Source: Geomicrobium sediminis
GTDB lineage: Bacteria > Bacillota > Bacilli > Bacillales > Marinococcaceae
Direction: 5' to 3'
NCBI RefSeq assembly: GCF_016908595.1
Contig: NZ_JAFBEC010000009.1
Coordinates: 1 to 64,000 of the forward strand
Length of the DNA stretch: 64,000 nucleotides
The position numbers were made by a program, and so were the translations under genes. Positions 43,035-51,925 of this stretch are shown here, one piece after another. The notes under the pieces are model-generated. The model had not been told where the DNA came from, did not search any database, and saw only the letters and a list, made by a program, of their open reading frames with translations. Every line of letters begins with the position of its first letter. Within the stretch, counting starts at the first letter, position 1.

Positions 43035-43691
43035 ATGATTACAGGGTATATGTATATTATTTATTTCTTTTCCATACATCTGGTTTTAATTTGTTCTGTT
43101 TATTTTTTTAGCAGATATAAGGGTAGCCTTATGGTCAATATGATGATGACCATGGCTTTGGCCATGGTATTTGGCTTGTCATTAGGTTTTTTCTTCGGAA
43201 TCGTCCTTCATGGAAATTTGTTATATTCGACCTTGTACAGCATAACCTTTGCTGGAATCACCGGATTTATTCTCGGTATACGCTTACATGTGCTAGCGAG
43301 TATTGAAGGGCTTTTTTCTGGTATCATGGCAGGTATGATGGGCACCATGGTTGTAGAAATGCTCACGATTTCAGAAGGTGCAGCCCTCCTATTGATCAGT
43401 TTGTTATTGTTAATGGGTACAACGATGTTTTGTATTCGCCACGTCCTTCAGGAAACATTTGCAACCTTCATTCAAAAATATGATTATGTCTTGCTAGTTG
43501 CAACGTGTTTGTTAATGCTACTCACATTCTGGACCTTCCCCTATTCAAATATGGAAAAGCAGCCATCCCCGCAACACGAGCAAAACCATCATATGATAAT
43601 CGGAAAGGAGGAACCGAGTAAGGATAAAAAAGCAATCCTACAAACCCGATCCCAATACAATCCAACAAAAACCCACAAGCACGAGTCGTAG
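43035..43691 (+). CDS. Met-rich membrane protein of unknown function
   Basis: 218 residues with about six membrane helices (first at 5-25, last near 155-170) and a hydrophilic His/Lys-rich tail (HEQNHHM, KTHKHES). The helices are rich in Met and Gly (MVNMMMTMALAMVFGLSLGFFFG, GIMAGMMGTMVVEM), a feature of copper-handling membrane proteins. No family recognised. ATG at 43035 after AAGGAG. It lies between a candidate CsoR site and the convergent copB gene, so a role in copper homeostasis is a reasonable guess, no more. Confidence 0.75.
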   Translation: MITGYMYIIYFFSIHLVLICSVYFFSRYKGSLMVNMMMTMALAMVFGLSLGFFFGIVLHGNLLYSTLYSITFAGITGFILGIRLHVLASIEGLFSGIMAGMMGTMVVEMLTISEGAALLLISLLLLMGTTMFCIRHVLQETFATFIQKYDYVLLVATCLLMLLTFWTFPYSNMEKQPSPQHEQNHHMIIGKEEPSKDKKAILQTRSQYNPTKTHKHES

Positions 43692-43803
43692 ATAAACGGA
43701 ATGGTTATCGTACACTAGGTTACTTGTTTATTTGGATGGACGTGGCCATACTTCTATTCACTGGTAATTTTTAAGAGATTGGCGGTACATATACACAGGG
43801 TAG

Positions 43804-45960
43804 CTATTTCATCTTTAGCGTCTGGGCATTAATCGCTACGATAACGGTACTCAGTGACATGAGTACAGCCCCTAAAGCAGGGTCAAGGAGAAAACCCCAT
43901 GGAGCCAGTACACCAGCCGCAAGTGGGATCGCCACAATGTTGTAACCTGCGGCCCACCAAAGGTTTTGAATCATTTTGCGATACGTGATTTTAGACAAAT
44001 CGACAATGGATACGACATCGAGTGGATCACTATTGACGAGCACAACATCGGCCGTTTCCATGGCGACGTCTGTTCCTGCTCCAACGGCAACACCGAGATC
44101 GGCATTAGCAAGGGCGGGGGCATCATTAATCCCATCTCCAGTCATACCCACACGTTTTCCGTCTTTCTTCAATTCTTTCACTTTTTCCGCCTTTTCATGT
44201 GGGAGAACTTCGGCAATCACTTCATCGATGCCAATCTGTTTGGCGACCTCATGGGCGACTTTCTCGTTATCTCCCGTGAGCATCACGGTTTCGATGCCCA
44301 TTCGGTGCAACCGCTCAACAGCTTCTTTGGCGGATTCTTTCACGGTATCAGCTAAGGCAATTGCACCGAGCAAGGTTTGATCCTGAAGAACAAAAACAAC
44401 GGTTTTTCCTGTTGCGGAGAGCTTGGATAAGCGCTCCTCGTCATAACTAATCCCTTCTCTTTTCAGATAACCCGGACTGACGACCGAAATAACCTTGCCA
44501 TCAATGTTTCCAGTAATTCCTGCCCCCGTCATTGAATCAAAGTTTTCCGGTTGAGGAATATCAATTTGTTCTTCTCTTCCTTTTGCTACAATTCCGGCAG
44601 CAATCGGGTGCTCCGATTGCGACTCAAGTGAGGCTGCCAGCCTTAGCAGCTCCTCTTCGGATACATCCTTCTGAGGGATAATATCTGTAACTCCGAATTC
44701 CCCATGCGTAAGCGTTCCGGTCTTGTCAAAAATCATCGTATCTACTCTTCGGGCGCTTTCAAATCCGATACGGTTTCGAATGAATAACCCTTTTTGAGCC
44801 GAAATCCCTGTGGAGCGAGCAGCCACTAACGGAATCGCGAGACCGAGGGCGTGCGGACAAGAAATGACAAGAACAGTGACCATCCGTGTAACCGCGAAAT
44901 TTGTATCTACACCAAGTGCCATCCAAGTACTGAAGGTCACGATTCCGGCAACGACAGCAACGTAGAATAGCAGACTGGCGGCGCGGTCCGAAAGCATCTG
45001 GGTTTTTGATTTGCTTTCTTGTGCCTCTTTGACCAGCTGCACTACCTGTGACAAATAACCTTCGTCGCTCGTTTTGGAGACTTCAATCGTCAACGATCCG
45101 GAGGTGTTGATCGCTCCGCCAATGACTTCGTCCCCTTCGCTTTTTTCAACAGGCTCAGACTCTCCGGTAAGCATCGATTCATTGACGGAGGATTTTCCAT
45201 TTAAAATACGTCCATCCGCCGGTATTTTCTCGCCCGGCTTAATCAAAAGTCGATCTCCCTTTTTAAGTTCAGAGACGGAGACAGATGTAACCTGATCGTG
45301 TTCATCCAGTTTATTCGCTTCCTGGGGCATCATTTCTACCAATGATTCAAGTGAATCGGAAGCTTTCATTACGGATTTCATCTCAATCCAGTGGCCAAGA
45401 AGCATAATGGCAATCAGCGTAGCCAGCTCCCAGAAGAAATCCATCCCCTCAAGACCAAAGACCGTAGCGGCACTGTAGACATATGCAACGGTAATGGCAA
45501 ACCCGATGAGGGTCATCATCCCTGGAGATTTATCCTTGATCTCACTTACGAGTCCCGTTAAGAAAGGCCAACCTCCGTAAAAGAAGACGATGGAGGCCAA
45601 GATAAGTTCAACAGCCGTATCACCGGGAAATGTAACGGTATAGTTAAAAAACATCTGGATCATATCGGACAAAATAATGATAGGTATAGCTAGAATTACC
45701 GTGATGAAAAACCGCTTTTTAAAATCGGCCATCATATCTTCGTGGCCACCATGCCCGTGATGACCATGGCCGGAGTGGCTGCCGTGATGATCATGATTGT
45801 CATGCTCACGGTCTTCATGATGATGGTGATGTTCATGGCCGTGATGACTTTCTGCGTGAGGATCACCTCCATTATGATGATGATTATGGCTCTTGTGATG
45901 GTGATCGTGGTTGTCATCGGATTCAGGTTTAGTTTGGTGGTCTTGATCCTGTCGGTTCAA
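43804..45960 (-). CDS. copB: Copper-translocating P-type ATPase, CopB type
   Basis: 718 residues. The N-terminal about 75 residues are extremely His-rich and replace HMA domains. Then eight membrane helices with the metal motif [13 protein letters not shown] (CPH, the P1B-3 class for Cu(II)/Cu(I) or Ag), the actuator TGES, phosphorylation site [16 protein letters not shown] and hinge [12 protein letters not shown]. It exports copper. Divergent from the copA operon, with two candidate CsoR sites between them. GGAGG precedes the ATG. Confidence 0.95.
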   Translation of the reverse strand: MNRQDQDHQTKPESDDNHDHHHKSHNHHHNGGDPHAESHHGHEHHHHHEDREHDNHDHHGSHSGHGHHGHGGHEDMMADFKKRFFITVILAIPIIILSDMIQMFFNYTVTFPGDTAVELILASIVFFYGGWPFLTGLVSEIKDKSPGMMTLIGFAITVAYVYSAATVFGLEGMDFFWELATLIAIMLLGHWIEMKSVMKASDSLESLVEMMPQEANKLDEHDQVTSVSVSELKKGDRLLIKPGEKIPADGRILNGKSSVNESMLTGESEPVEKSEGDEVIGGAINTSGSLTIEVSKTSDEGYLSQVVQLVKEAQESKSKTQMLSDRAASLLFYVAVVAGIVTFSTWMALGVDTNFAVTRMVTVLVISCPHALGLAIPLVAARSTGISAQKGLFIRNRIGFESARRVDTMIFDKTGTLTHGEFGVTDIIPQKDVSEEELLRLAASLESQSEHPIAAGIVAKGREEQIDIPQPENFDSMTGAGITGNIDGKVISVVSPGYLKREGISYDEERLSKLSATGKTVVFVLQDQTLLGAIALADTVKESAKEAVERLHRMGIETVMLTGDNEKVAHEVAKQIGIDEVIAEVLPHEKAEKVKELKKDGKRVGMTGDGINDAPALANADLGVAVGAGTDVAMETADVVLVNSDPLDVVSIVDLSKITYRKMIQNLWWAAGYNIVAIPLAAGVLAPWGFLLDPALGAVLMSLSTVIVAINAQTLKMK

Positions 45961-46023
45961 GGTTGAATTCCTCCTTTTAACGTAATGGCTTTGGATGCTT
46001 ATTCATCCTTTGCCATCAATTAT

Positions 46024-46040
46024 ATACCCCTAGTGGGTAT
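46024..46040. promoter_or_regulatory. Candidate CsoR operator between copB and the copA operon
   Basis: ATACCCCTAGTGGGTAT, a palindrome fitting the CsoR-type pattern ATACCC-spacer-GGGTAT. It is 64 bases upstream of copB and could control that gene. Confidence 0.7.
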
Positions 46041-46166
46041 GTTTCAAACCTCTTACCCTTGCTTTTTAAATTATCCATCCATGCCCGTTTTATTCGATTC
46101 CTTAATTCATAGGTGATGCAGGAATGCAAATCGAATCACAAAAGGGAACAAATCGAAACTCCTTGC

Positions 46167-46184
46167 ATACATTAGGGGGGTATG
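46167..46184. promoter_or_regulatory. Second candidate CsoR operator, before the copA operon
   Basis: CATACATTAGGGGGGTAT, related to known CsoR sites with a G-run. It is about 105 bases upstream of the ferredoxin-like gene that heads the copA operon. Confidence 0.65.
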
Positions 46185-46288
46185 GTATTGTGAATTAAGA
46201 AACGAACCAAAAATGATCGAAGGAGGGTGACCATTCGCCCCCTCAAAGCAGTGGTGTCACTCGAAAGGCTGGGAGGAGGAAGTAAAAG

Positions 46289-46627
46289 ATGGATTTAGAG
46301 GGAAGGTCGGATCACTTTCTCATGTGTCATGGTAAATCATGCACACGAAAGGGAGCCGAAGCCGTTACGAACGTCATTCGAGAAACCCTCGCGGAGCGTG
46401 ATCCGGCGAAAACCGTTCATACAACGAAGACATGGTGCAATGGCCAATGTAAACACGGCCCCATCGTTATCCTTTATCCAAAAGGGACTTGGTATCGATC
46501 CCTGACACCTATACTCGCAAAGCAGTTGGTGCTTGCGACGCTTCAACAACAACCTTTTTTCAATCACCGATTCTATAGGTATACAAAAGGGCGTTTCCAA
46601 AAGGAAAATGACCCGAAGGAGGGATAA
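46289..46627 (+). CDS. Thioredoxin-like [2Fe-2S] ferredoxin domain protein
   Basis: 112 residues. FLMCHGKSCTRKGAEAV and TTKTWCNGQCKHGPIVILYP carry four Cys in the C-x4-C ... C-x3-C pattern of thioredoxin-fold [2Fe-2S] proteins. The C-terminal part is basic. Function with copper is unknown; it could pass electrons or be a target protecting the cell from Cu. GGAGGAGG precedes the ATG. First gene of the copA operon, 3 bases before copA. Confidence 0.85.
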   Translation: MDLEGRSDHFLMCHGKSCTRKGAEAVTNVIRETLAERDPAKTVHTTKTWCNGQCKHGPIVILYPKGTWYRSLTPILAKQLVLATLQQQPFFNHRFYRYTKGRFQKENDPKEG

Positions 46628-46630
46628 AGC

Positions 46631-49066
46631 GTGTCAACAGCAAAAGAAGTTTCCTTACCCATCACAGGCATGACTTGTGCCGCATGTGCTAACAAAATAG
46701 AAAAGGGCCTATCCAAAATGGATGGGGTTCAAGAAGCCACGGTCAACTTTGCCATTGAAAAAACAAAAGTGGTGTATGATCCCGATCAAACAAATGTTCA
46801 AGCCTTTGAGGAGAAGATCCATAAACTGGGCTATCAAGTGGCTAAGGATAAGCGGACCTTTGATATTTCCGGCATGACTTGTGCGGCATGTGCGACAAAA
46901 ATTGAAAAGCGTTTGGCCAAGATGGAGGGAGTCTCCAACGCCTCTGTCAATTTTGCCTTGGAAAATGTCTCGGTAGAGTATGACGATGCTCAAGTCACCA
47001 CCGGTGACATGATTGACGCTGTTCATAAACTGGGCTATGCGTTAAAGCCAGAAACGTCCAGAGCAGAAACGGCAGATCATAAAAAGGATGAGGTCCGTCA
47101 CCAGACTGGAAAGTTCATCTTTTCGGCCATATTGACGCTCCCCTTGTTATGGACGATGGTGACGCATTTTGAATTCACGGCCTTTCTCTATATGCCCGAT
47201 ATGTTCATGAACCCATGGGTGCAGTTAGCGCTAGCGACCCCGGTGCAGTTTATCGTGGGTGCCCAATTTTACAGTGGTGCTTACAAGGCGTTGAAAAGTA
47301 AGAGTGCGAATATGGACGTCTTGATCGCCCTCGGAACGACCGTCGCTTATTTTTACAGCATATTCCTGGGGTGGGAATGGTTTGCGACAGGGCAACAAGG
47401 AATGCCGGAACTTTATTTTGAGGCGGCTGCCGTGATTATCACCTTGGTGGTCCTTGGGAAATTGTTTGAAGTTCGAGCAAAAGGACGCACGAGCCAAGCG
47501 ATTCAAAAACTCCTCGGATTACAAGCCAAAACAGCGCGAATCATACGCGACGGGGAAGAACAGGAAGTTTCCATTGATGAAGTCCTCGTCGGCGACATGG
47601 TTCTGGTTCGTCCGGGTGAAAAAATCCCTGTCGATGGCAGCGTCTATGAAGGACAGTCTGCCATTGATGAATCGATGATTACCGGGGAAAGTATTCCGAT
47701 GGATAAGAAGCCCGGCGATGAAGTCATCGGGTCCACGATTAATAAAAATGGTCTTCTTAAGGTCGAAGCTACAAAGGTTGGGAAAGATACCGCACTTTCT
47801 CAAATTGTCAAAGTCGTGGAAGAGGCTCAAGGCAGTAAAGCAGATATTCAACGGATTGCCGATAAAGTATCCGGGATCTTTGTGCCCATCGTTGTCTTGA
47901 TTGCCATTGCATCGTTCCTTGTTTGGTATTTCGTCATCAATCCGGGTGATTTACGATCGGCGTTAGTGCCCCTTATTACGATTCTTGTCATCGCTTGCCC
48001 ATGTGCGCTTGGATTAGCAACACCCACGTCCATTATGGCGGGTTCCGGCCGTGCAGCCGAGATGGGCGTCCTTTTTAAAGGGGGCGAGCACCTTGAAAAT
48101 ACACGTTCGATTCAAACCATCGTGCTCGATAAAACCGGTACCGTCACCAAAGGGGAACCTGAATTGACAGACGTTGTCACAGCCTCAGGTTTTGAGGAAG
48201 AACAGATGATGGCATTTGTAGGCGCTGCGGAGAAAAACTCGGAGCACCCCCTTGCGGAAGCGATCGTTCGGGGTGTTGAGAACAAAGGCATTTCCCTAGA
48301 AGACCCCAAGGACTTTGAGGCTGTTCCGGGATATGGCATCCGTTCCGTTGTCAAAGGTTCAGAAGTGTTTGTGGGGACGCGCAAATTAATGAAACAAAAG
48401 AACATCTCGATCGGTGATTTTGATCACAAAATGACGGATCTTGAGGATCAAGGAAAAACAGCGATGCTGATCGCCATTGATCAACAGCTGGCCGGTATGG
48501 TCGCAGTGGCTGATACAGTGAAAGACACGTCAAAAGCAGCAATCAAGCGAATGCATGAGCATGGGTTAGAAGTGATGATGCTCACCGGGGACAATGAGCG
48601 TACCGCCAACGCCATTGCTCAAGAAGTGGGCATTGACCGGGTCATCGCCGAGGTCGTTCCTGAACAAAAAGCAGAAGAGGTCAAGAAAATCCAACGCGAA
48701 GGAAAGAAAGTAGCGATGGTTGGGGATGGTATCAATGATGCTCCGGCGCTTGCAGTTGCGGATATTGGTATGGCAATTGGAACAGGGACGGACGTGGCGA
48801 TTGAGGCTGCTGACATTACCCTGATGCGTGGAGACCTTCATAGTGTCGCGGATAGTATGACGTTGAGCAGGAAAACAATTCGCAATATCAGACAGAATTT
48901 GTTCTTTGCGTTCTTCTACAATTCGGCTTCCATTCCAATCGCAGCCGCCGGTCTTCTCGCCCCATGGGTGGCAGGCGCGGCGATGGCTTTTAGCTCAGTT
49001 TCCGTTGTGCTGAATGCACTGCGCTTGCAACGTCTGAAATTAGACCGCAAGGAGGGGGCACAATGA
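46631..49066 (+). CDS. copA: Copper-exporting P-type ATPase CopA
   Basis: 811 residues. Two HMA domains ([15 protein letters not shown] near residue 13, [15 protein letters not shown] near 81), eight membrane helices with the Cu(I) motif [13 protein letters not shown], actuator [23 protein letters not shown] and [16 protein letters not shown]. It pumps Cu(I) out of the cytosol, receiving it from CopZ. GTG start after AAGGAGGG. The stop overlaps the start of the next gene. Confidence 0.98.
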   Translation: MSTAKEVSLPITGMTCAACANKIEKGLSKMDGVQEATVNFAIEKTKVVYDPDQTNVQAFEEKIHKLGYQVAKDKRTFDISGMTCAACATKIEKRLAKMEGVSNASVNFALENVSVEYDDAQVTTGDMIDAVHKLGYALKPETSRAETADHKKDEVRHQTGKFIFSAILTLPLLWTMVTHFEFTAFLYMPDMFMNPWVQLALATPVQFIVGAQFYSGAYKALKSKSANMDVLIALGTTVAYFYSIFLGWEWFATGQQGMPELYFEAAAVIITLVVLGKLFEVRAKGRTSQAIQKLLGLQAKTARIIRDGEEQEVSIDEVLVGDMVLVRPGEKIPVDGSVYEGQSAIDESMITGESIPMDKKPGDEVIGSTINKNGLLKVEATKVGKDTALSQIVKVVEEAQGSKADIQRIADKVSGIFVPIVVLIAIASFLVWYFVINPGDLRSALVPLITILVIACPCALGLATPTSIMAGSGRAAEMGVLFKGGEHLENTRSIQTIVLDKTGTVTKGEPELTDVVTASGFEEEQMMAFVGAAEKNSEHPLAEAIVRGVENKGISLEDPKDFEAVPGYGIRSVVKGSEVFVGTRKLMKQKNISIGDFDHKMTDLEDQGKTAMLIAIDQQLAGMVAVADTVKDTSKAAIKRMHEHGLEVMMLTGDNERTANAIAQEVGIDRVIAEVVPEQKAEEVKKIQREGKKVAMVGDGINDAPALAVADIGMAIGTGTDVAIEAADITLMRGDLHSVADSMTLSRKTIRNIRQNLFFAFFYNSASIPIAAAGLLAPWVAGAAMAFSSVSVVLNALRLQRLKLDRKEGAQ

Positions 49067-49929
49067 AAATCAAAACGTGGGTGACTATTGGCATCACGTA
49101 TGTCGCGCTTGTGATCGCGGGTTATAGCGTGATCACAGGCGAGAATCCTCTCCAAAGTGGCGATATGGATCATGAAGGCCACGTAGAGCAAAGCAGCCAA
49201 ACTGAAGGATCAGAAGACCATGGAGCACATGAGGACCAAGACATTACCCAGGAGGATGATCACATGAATGACCACCAGCATCAGGGCGTTGAATCAGAAA
49301 TTCAAACCGAAGTCACGTACGACAATGAACGCATACAGATCGACCTGATGGATGACGAAGGAAATGCGCCAGAGCTTGAGGTGACACATGAAAAGGAAAT
49401 GCACCTCATCGTGGTTTCGGAAGACTTAGAGACGTTTATCCATCATCATCCGGAAAAGGAATCGGAGGGGACATTTTACGTGGACACGTCGCTAGACCAT
49501 GGCCGTTACAAAGCATTCGTGGATATTCAACCCAAAGACAAGGATTACGTGATTGAAGCCAATGACCTTGTTGTGGGGGATCATCCCACCACAGAAGAAG
49601 CCGCATTAACCGTAGATACGTCGATGACCAAAGAGAGATCCGATAAAACGGTAACTTTGAATGCGTCAGGGTTAGAAGTGGGCGAAGAGGCGACCCTTGC
49701 GTTTGATTTGCACGGGGAAGAGCCACAACCTTATTTAGGAGCCTTGGGGCATGTCGTCATTCTGGATGAAGCGGCGGAAAATTTCATTCACGTTCATCCA
49801 GTATCGGAGAATGAGACGGTCTTTGAGACGCATTTTGCAGAACCCGGCCTCTATAAAGTATGGGTGGAGTTCGACTTTTCGGATCAAGATGTGGTGGCCT
49901 TCCCTTTTGTCATTGAGGTCCAATCCTAA
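49063..49929 (+). CDS. Membrane-anchored YtkA-like copper-associated protein
   Basis: 288 residues: an N-terminal helix (about 6-24), a His/Asp/Glu-rich linker ([26 protein letters not shown]) and two beta-sandwich repeats of about 110 residues, each with a motif like [19 protein letters not shown] or [20 protein letters not shown]. This His-rich YtkA/FixH-like family occurs with copper exporters. It may bind copper outside the membrane. ATGA overlap with copA, so it is in the same operon. Confidence 0.82.
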   Translation: MKIKTWVTIGITYVALVIAGYSVITGENPLQSGDMDHEGHVEQSSQTEGSEDHGAHEDQDITQEDDHMNDHQHQGVESEIQTEVTYDNERIQIDLMDDEGNAPELEVTHEKEMHLIVVSEDLETFIHHHPEKESEGTFYVDTSLDHGRYKAFVDIQPKDKDYVIEANDLVVGDHPTTEEAALTVDTSMTKERSDKTVTLNASGLEVGEEATLAFDLHGEEPQPYLGALGHVVILDEAAENFIHVHPVSENETVFETHFAEPGLYKVWVEFDFSDQDVVAFPFVIEVQS

Positions 49930-49943
49930 GGAGGGATTATCTC

Positions 49944-50231
49944 ATGTATTCATTAGAGCTTTACACCCATCCATGGTGTTCGGATTGCCAAGATGGGAAG
50001 AAGTATTTGAAAAAGACACAAACGCCTTTTGTGGAGCATGACTTGAGCAATGAACCGGAGAAGGAGGACCAACTGAAAAAGCTCACCGGATCAAGGGTTG
50101 TTCCCGGTTTTGTCTTTCAGAAACAGTCGCTTCTTGGAAGGCTACAAAAGCCCATTGTGTTTACAGGTTTCGAACGCAATCAAAACGAGATTGAAGCACT
50201 CGTTCAACAGATGAGAGAAGGGCGTCAATAA
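49944..50231 (+). CDS. Glutaredoxin-like protein
   Basis: 95 residues. Thioredoxin fold with active site HPWCSDCQDGKKYL and a cis-Pro loop GSRVVPGFVF. It probably reduces disulfides or handles metal-thiol adducts in the cytosol. AAGGAGGG precedes the ATG, 14 bases after the previous gene. Part of the copA operon, where thiol proteins (this one and an Spx-like relic) follow the copper exporter. Confidence 0.85.
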   Translation: MYSLELYTHPWCSDCQDGKKYLKKTQTPFVEHDLSNEPEKEDQLKKLTGSRVVPGFVFQKQSLLGRLQKPIVFTGFERNQNEIEALVQQMREGRQ

Positions 50232-50247
50232 AAGGAGGGGGTGAAGG

Positions 50248-50634
50248 ATGCTGTAGATCTATACGTCTACCAGCTGTACATCTTGTCGCAATGCGAAAAA
50301 ATGGATGCAGCAATACCAGATCCCCTTTATGGAGATCGATGTATCTAAAACGCGTCTATCCATGGAAGAAGTGATTCGATTGTTTCAGTTTACGGAAAAT
50401 GGTGTTGAAGACATCGTTTCCGGGCATTCCAAGTCTTTTAAGGAGCTCCATCTTGATATGGATGAACTCACAACGAACACATTATTTACAATGGTTGCCA
50501 GCCATCCGACATTGCTCAAACGTCCCATCATGATGGATGGTCAACAAATGCAAGTGGGTTACCATCAAGAGGAAATCCGGTCTTTTTTACCTCGAGCAGA
50601 AAGGATGCATGCAAGGGAGGTGATATCGGTGTAG
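50248..50634 (+). pseudogene. Spx/ArsC-like protein with amber codon at position 3
   Basis: Starting from the ATG at 50248 (AAAGGAGGGGG upstream) the frame reads M-L-stop-IYTSTSCTSCRNAKKWM and continues 126 more codons. The CxxC and the rest (FMEIDVSKTRLSMEEVIRL, LKRPIMMDGQQMQVGY) match the Spx/ArsC-like family, regulators of thiol stress that bind RNA polymerase. The third codon is TAG, and no other start with a ribosome binding site exists before the CxxC. An internal ATG at 50302 would remove the redox site. Probably dead, or a sequencing error. Confidence 0.75.
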
Positions 50635-50695
50635 TTGGAGGTTCACACCCTGATGGGTTAACGATCTTCAAAGCAACTTTCAACCGATCATTTTA

Positions 50696-50718
50696 ATACC
50701 TTACCAGTGTATGGTAAT
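50696..50718. promoter_or_regulatory. Palindrome upstream of copZ, possible copper operator
   Basis: ATACC followed by TTACCAGTGTATGGTAA, whose outer parts (TTACC/GGTAA) are complementary. About 25 bases before copZ. A weaker dyad CACCCTGATGGGT lies at 50646-50658. Either could be bound by CsoR. Confidence 0.35.
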
Positions 50719-50743
50719 ATTTAAACAACGAAAGGAGTCATCA

Positions 50744-50953
50744 ATGATGAAGAAAATGACATTAAACGTACAGGGGATGTCTTGCGGCCATTGTGTACAA
50801 TCCATTGAGGGCAATGTCAGTGAGTTAACGGGTGTGGATCATGTGAAGGTTCATTTAAGTGAAGGAAACGTAGATGTGACCTTTGATCCGGATAAAGTAG
50901 ATCTGAATGAAATTACAGAAGTGATTGAAGAGCAAGGGTATGATGTAGCTTAA
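50744..50953 (+). CDS. copZ: Copper chaperone CopZ
   Basis: 69 residues, a single HMA domain with GMSCGHCVQSIEGNV (metal Cys pair) and the usual end EVIEEQGYDVA. It carries Cu(I) in the cytosol to CopA and to CsoR. The ATG at 50744 has AAAGGAG 6 bases upstream; the next ATG at 50747 is nearly as good. It has its own promoter region and is followed by a hairpin and csoR. Confidence 0.95.
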   Translation: MMKKMTLNVQGMSCGHCVQSIEGNVSELTGVDHVKVHLSEGNVDVTFDPDKVDLNEITEVIEEQGYDVA

Positions 50954-50959
50954 AAAAGG

Positions 50960-50987
50960 GGGATCGTGCTGATGAGAGCACGATCCC
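50960..50987 (+). terminator. Hairpin between copZ and csoR
   Basis: GGGATCGTGCT, loop GATGAG, AGCACGATCCC: 11 perfect pairs, six bases after the copZ stop. No T-run follows, so it may stabilise copZ mRNA or act as a partial terminator rather than stop transcription fully. Confidence 0.7.
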
Positions 50988-51022
50988 TTGTAAAACAAAA
51001 GAAAACCAAGGAGGAAGCATTG

Positions 51023-51307
51023 ATGTCAACACATGAAAAGGGAACCGTTCAACCAAACAAACAAGCCTTACTCAATCGGCTGAAACGGATTGAAGGTCAA
51101 GTACGTGGTGTGCAGAAGATGGTTGATAACGATAAGTATTGTGTCGATATCCTTCACCAAATTTCGGCGATTCAATCTGCCATGAAAAAGGTGAGTATTG
51201 CTTTAATGGAAGATCATACAAACCACTGTGTCGCCAATGCTATCAAAGAAGGCAACAAGGAAGAAGTGATCGATGAATTGATGGATGTCATGAAGCGATT
51301 AATGTAA
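51023..51307 (+). CDS. csoR: Copper-sensing repressor CsoR
   Basis: 94 residues, all-helical. The Cu(I) ligands are seen as Cys in DNDKYCVDILHQ, then His and Cys in EDHTNHCVANA (Cys-His-Cys set). NRLKRIEGQVRGVQKMV is the typical first helix. Apo-CsoR represses copper export genes; Cu(I) releases it from DNA. I start it at the ATG at 51023 with AAGGAGGA upstream; a longer frame from 50966 begins inside the hairpin. Likely targets are the sites at 46024 and 46167. Confidence 0.95.
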   Translation: MSTHEKGTVQPNKQALLNRLKRIEGQVRGVQKMVDNDKYCVDILHQISAIQSAMKKVSIALMEDHTNHCVANAIKEGNKEEVIDELMDVMKRLM

Positions 51308-51356
51308 ATGTAGAATGAGCATTTGAAGAATGGTTACGGATGCGATTTCTGCTTAG

Positions 51357-51392
51357 CCGCATTTTCTATTTAACAAATGCGGTTCGTTTTAA
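51357..51392 (+). terminator. Terminator after csoR
   Basis: CCGCATTT and AAATGCGG enclose a 10-base loop, followed by TTCGTTTT. Confidence 0.7.
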
Positions 51393-51498
51393 TTCCTTCA
51401 TTTTTTGCCGTTTATGTGGTAACAGCAACGGTTCAGCTTGATCTTTAAAGAACTTATTGTTTGTCAAACCCCTGTTTGAAAGGATGGATAATTTTCAG

Positions 51499-51576
51499 AT
51501 GAAAAATCATTGGACAGAAGAAGAACTCGTTGAAAACTTTACACCACTTCCCTTCCCACTGAACGAACATTCGTAG
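51499..51576 (+). pseudogene. Tn3-family transposase, N-terminal relic
   Basis: 25 codons reading MKNHWTEEELVENFTPLP and a few more before a TAG. This is how Tn3-type transposases (DUF4158 domain) begin, e.g. with a W-T-x-x-E-L-x-x-x-F-T-L-L-P pattern. The remaining about 950 residues are gone. It hints that the copper island was once bordered by a Tn3-type transposon. Confidence 0.5.
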
Positions 51577-51717
51577 ACAAATAATTGCGACCACTAAGCT
51601 TGGTTGTGCTGTAATATTTAAGTTAATGGGAGAGTAAAAATCTGAAAGATTTATAAAAGCACTTTAATAAAGTAAAGGTGCCAAATTTGTGCCAAAAGAC
51701 CTCATCCACAATTAAAA

Positions 51718-51745
51718 AGTGGGCTTCGACAATCGCCGAAACCCA
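51718..51745 (-). terminator. Hairpin downstream of the tRNA fragment
   Basis: GTGGG-C-TTCG and CGAA-A-CCCAC pair with one mismatch. Read on the minus strand it follows the tRNA-Thr 3' end and is then T-rich, so it may be the old tRNA terminator. Confidence 0.5.
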
Positions 51746-51765
51746 CATCATGTAAGTGTTTATCA

Positions 51766-51810
51766 TGGAGCTTCCTACCGGGCTTGAACCGGTGACCTCA
51801 TCCTTACCAT
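51766..51810 (-). repeat. Prophage attachment site: 3' half of tRNA-Thr(GGT)
   Basis: On the minus strand it reads from the anticodon loop (ATGGTAA, anticodon GGT) through GGATG, variable loop AGGTC, T-arm ACCGG-TTCAAGC-CCGGT, acceptor AGGAAGC, T and encoded CCA. The 5' half is missing: the bases upstream cannot pair with GGATG. Next to it lies a phage integrase gene. So this is the duplicated att core; the whole tRNA gene should be at the other end of the prophage, outside the window. Confidence 0.82.
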
Positions 51811-51925
51811 TCTGGGGCAACGAACAATAACCTTTTTTTTAGTTAAAATGAGATATTGCTGTTACCACCTCGCTTTTCTTGCCACATAAGGCTCTCACTT
51901 TAAAAATCCCTCATTTCACTTCTTA

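Noticed and set aside
43966-44380. Plus-strand frames inside copB
   Set aside because: Shadows of the ATPase on the other strand.
45732-45966. Small plus- and minus-strand frames over the His-rich N-terminus of CopB
   Set aside because: Low-complexity His codon runs give open frames in several phases.
50254-50256. TAG in the Spx-like gene as a recoded amino acid (pyrrolysine)
   Set aside because: No sign of pyrrolysine use in such bacteria, the position is not an active site, and no downstream signal is seen.
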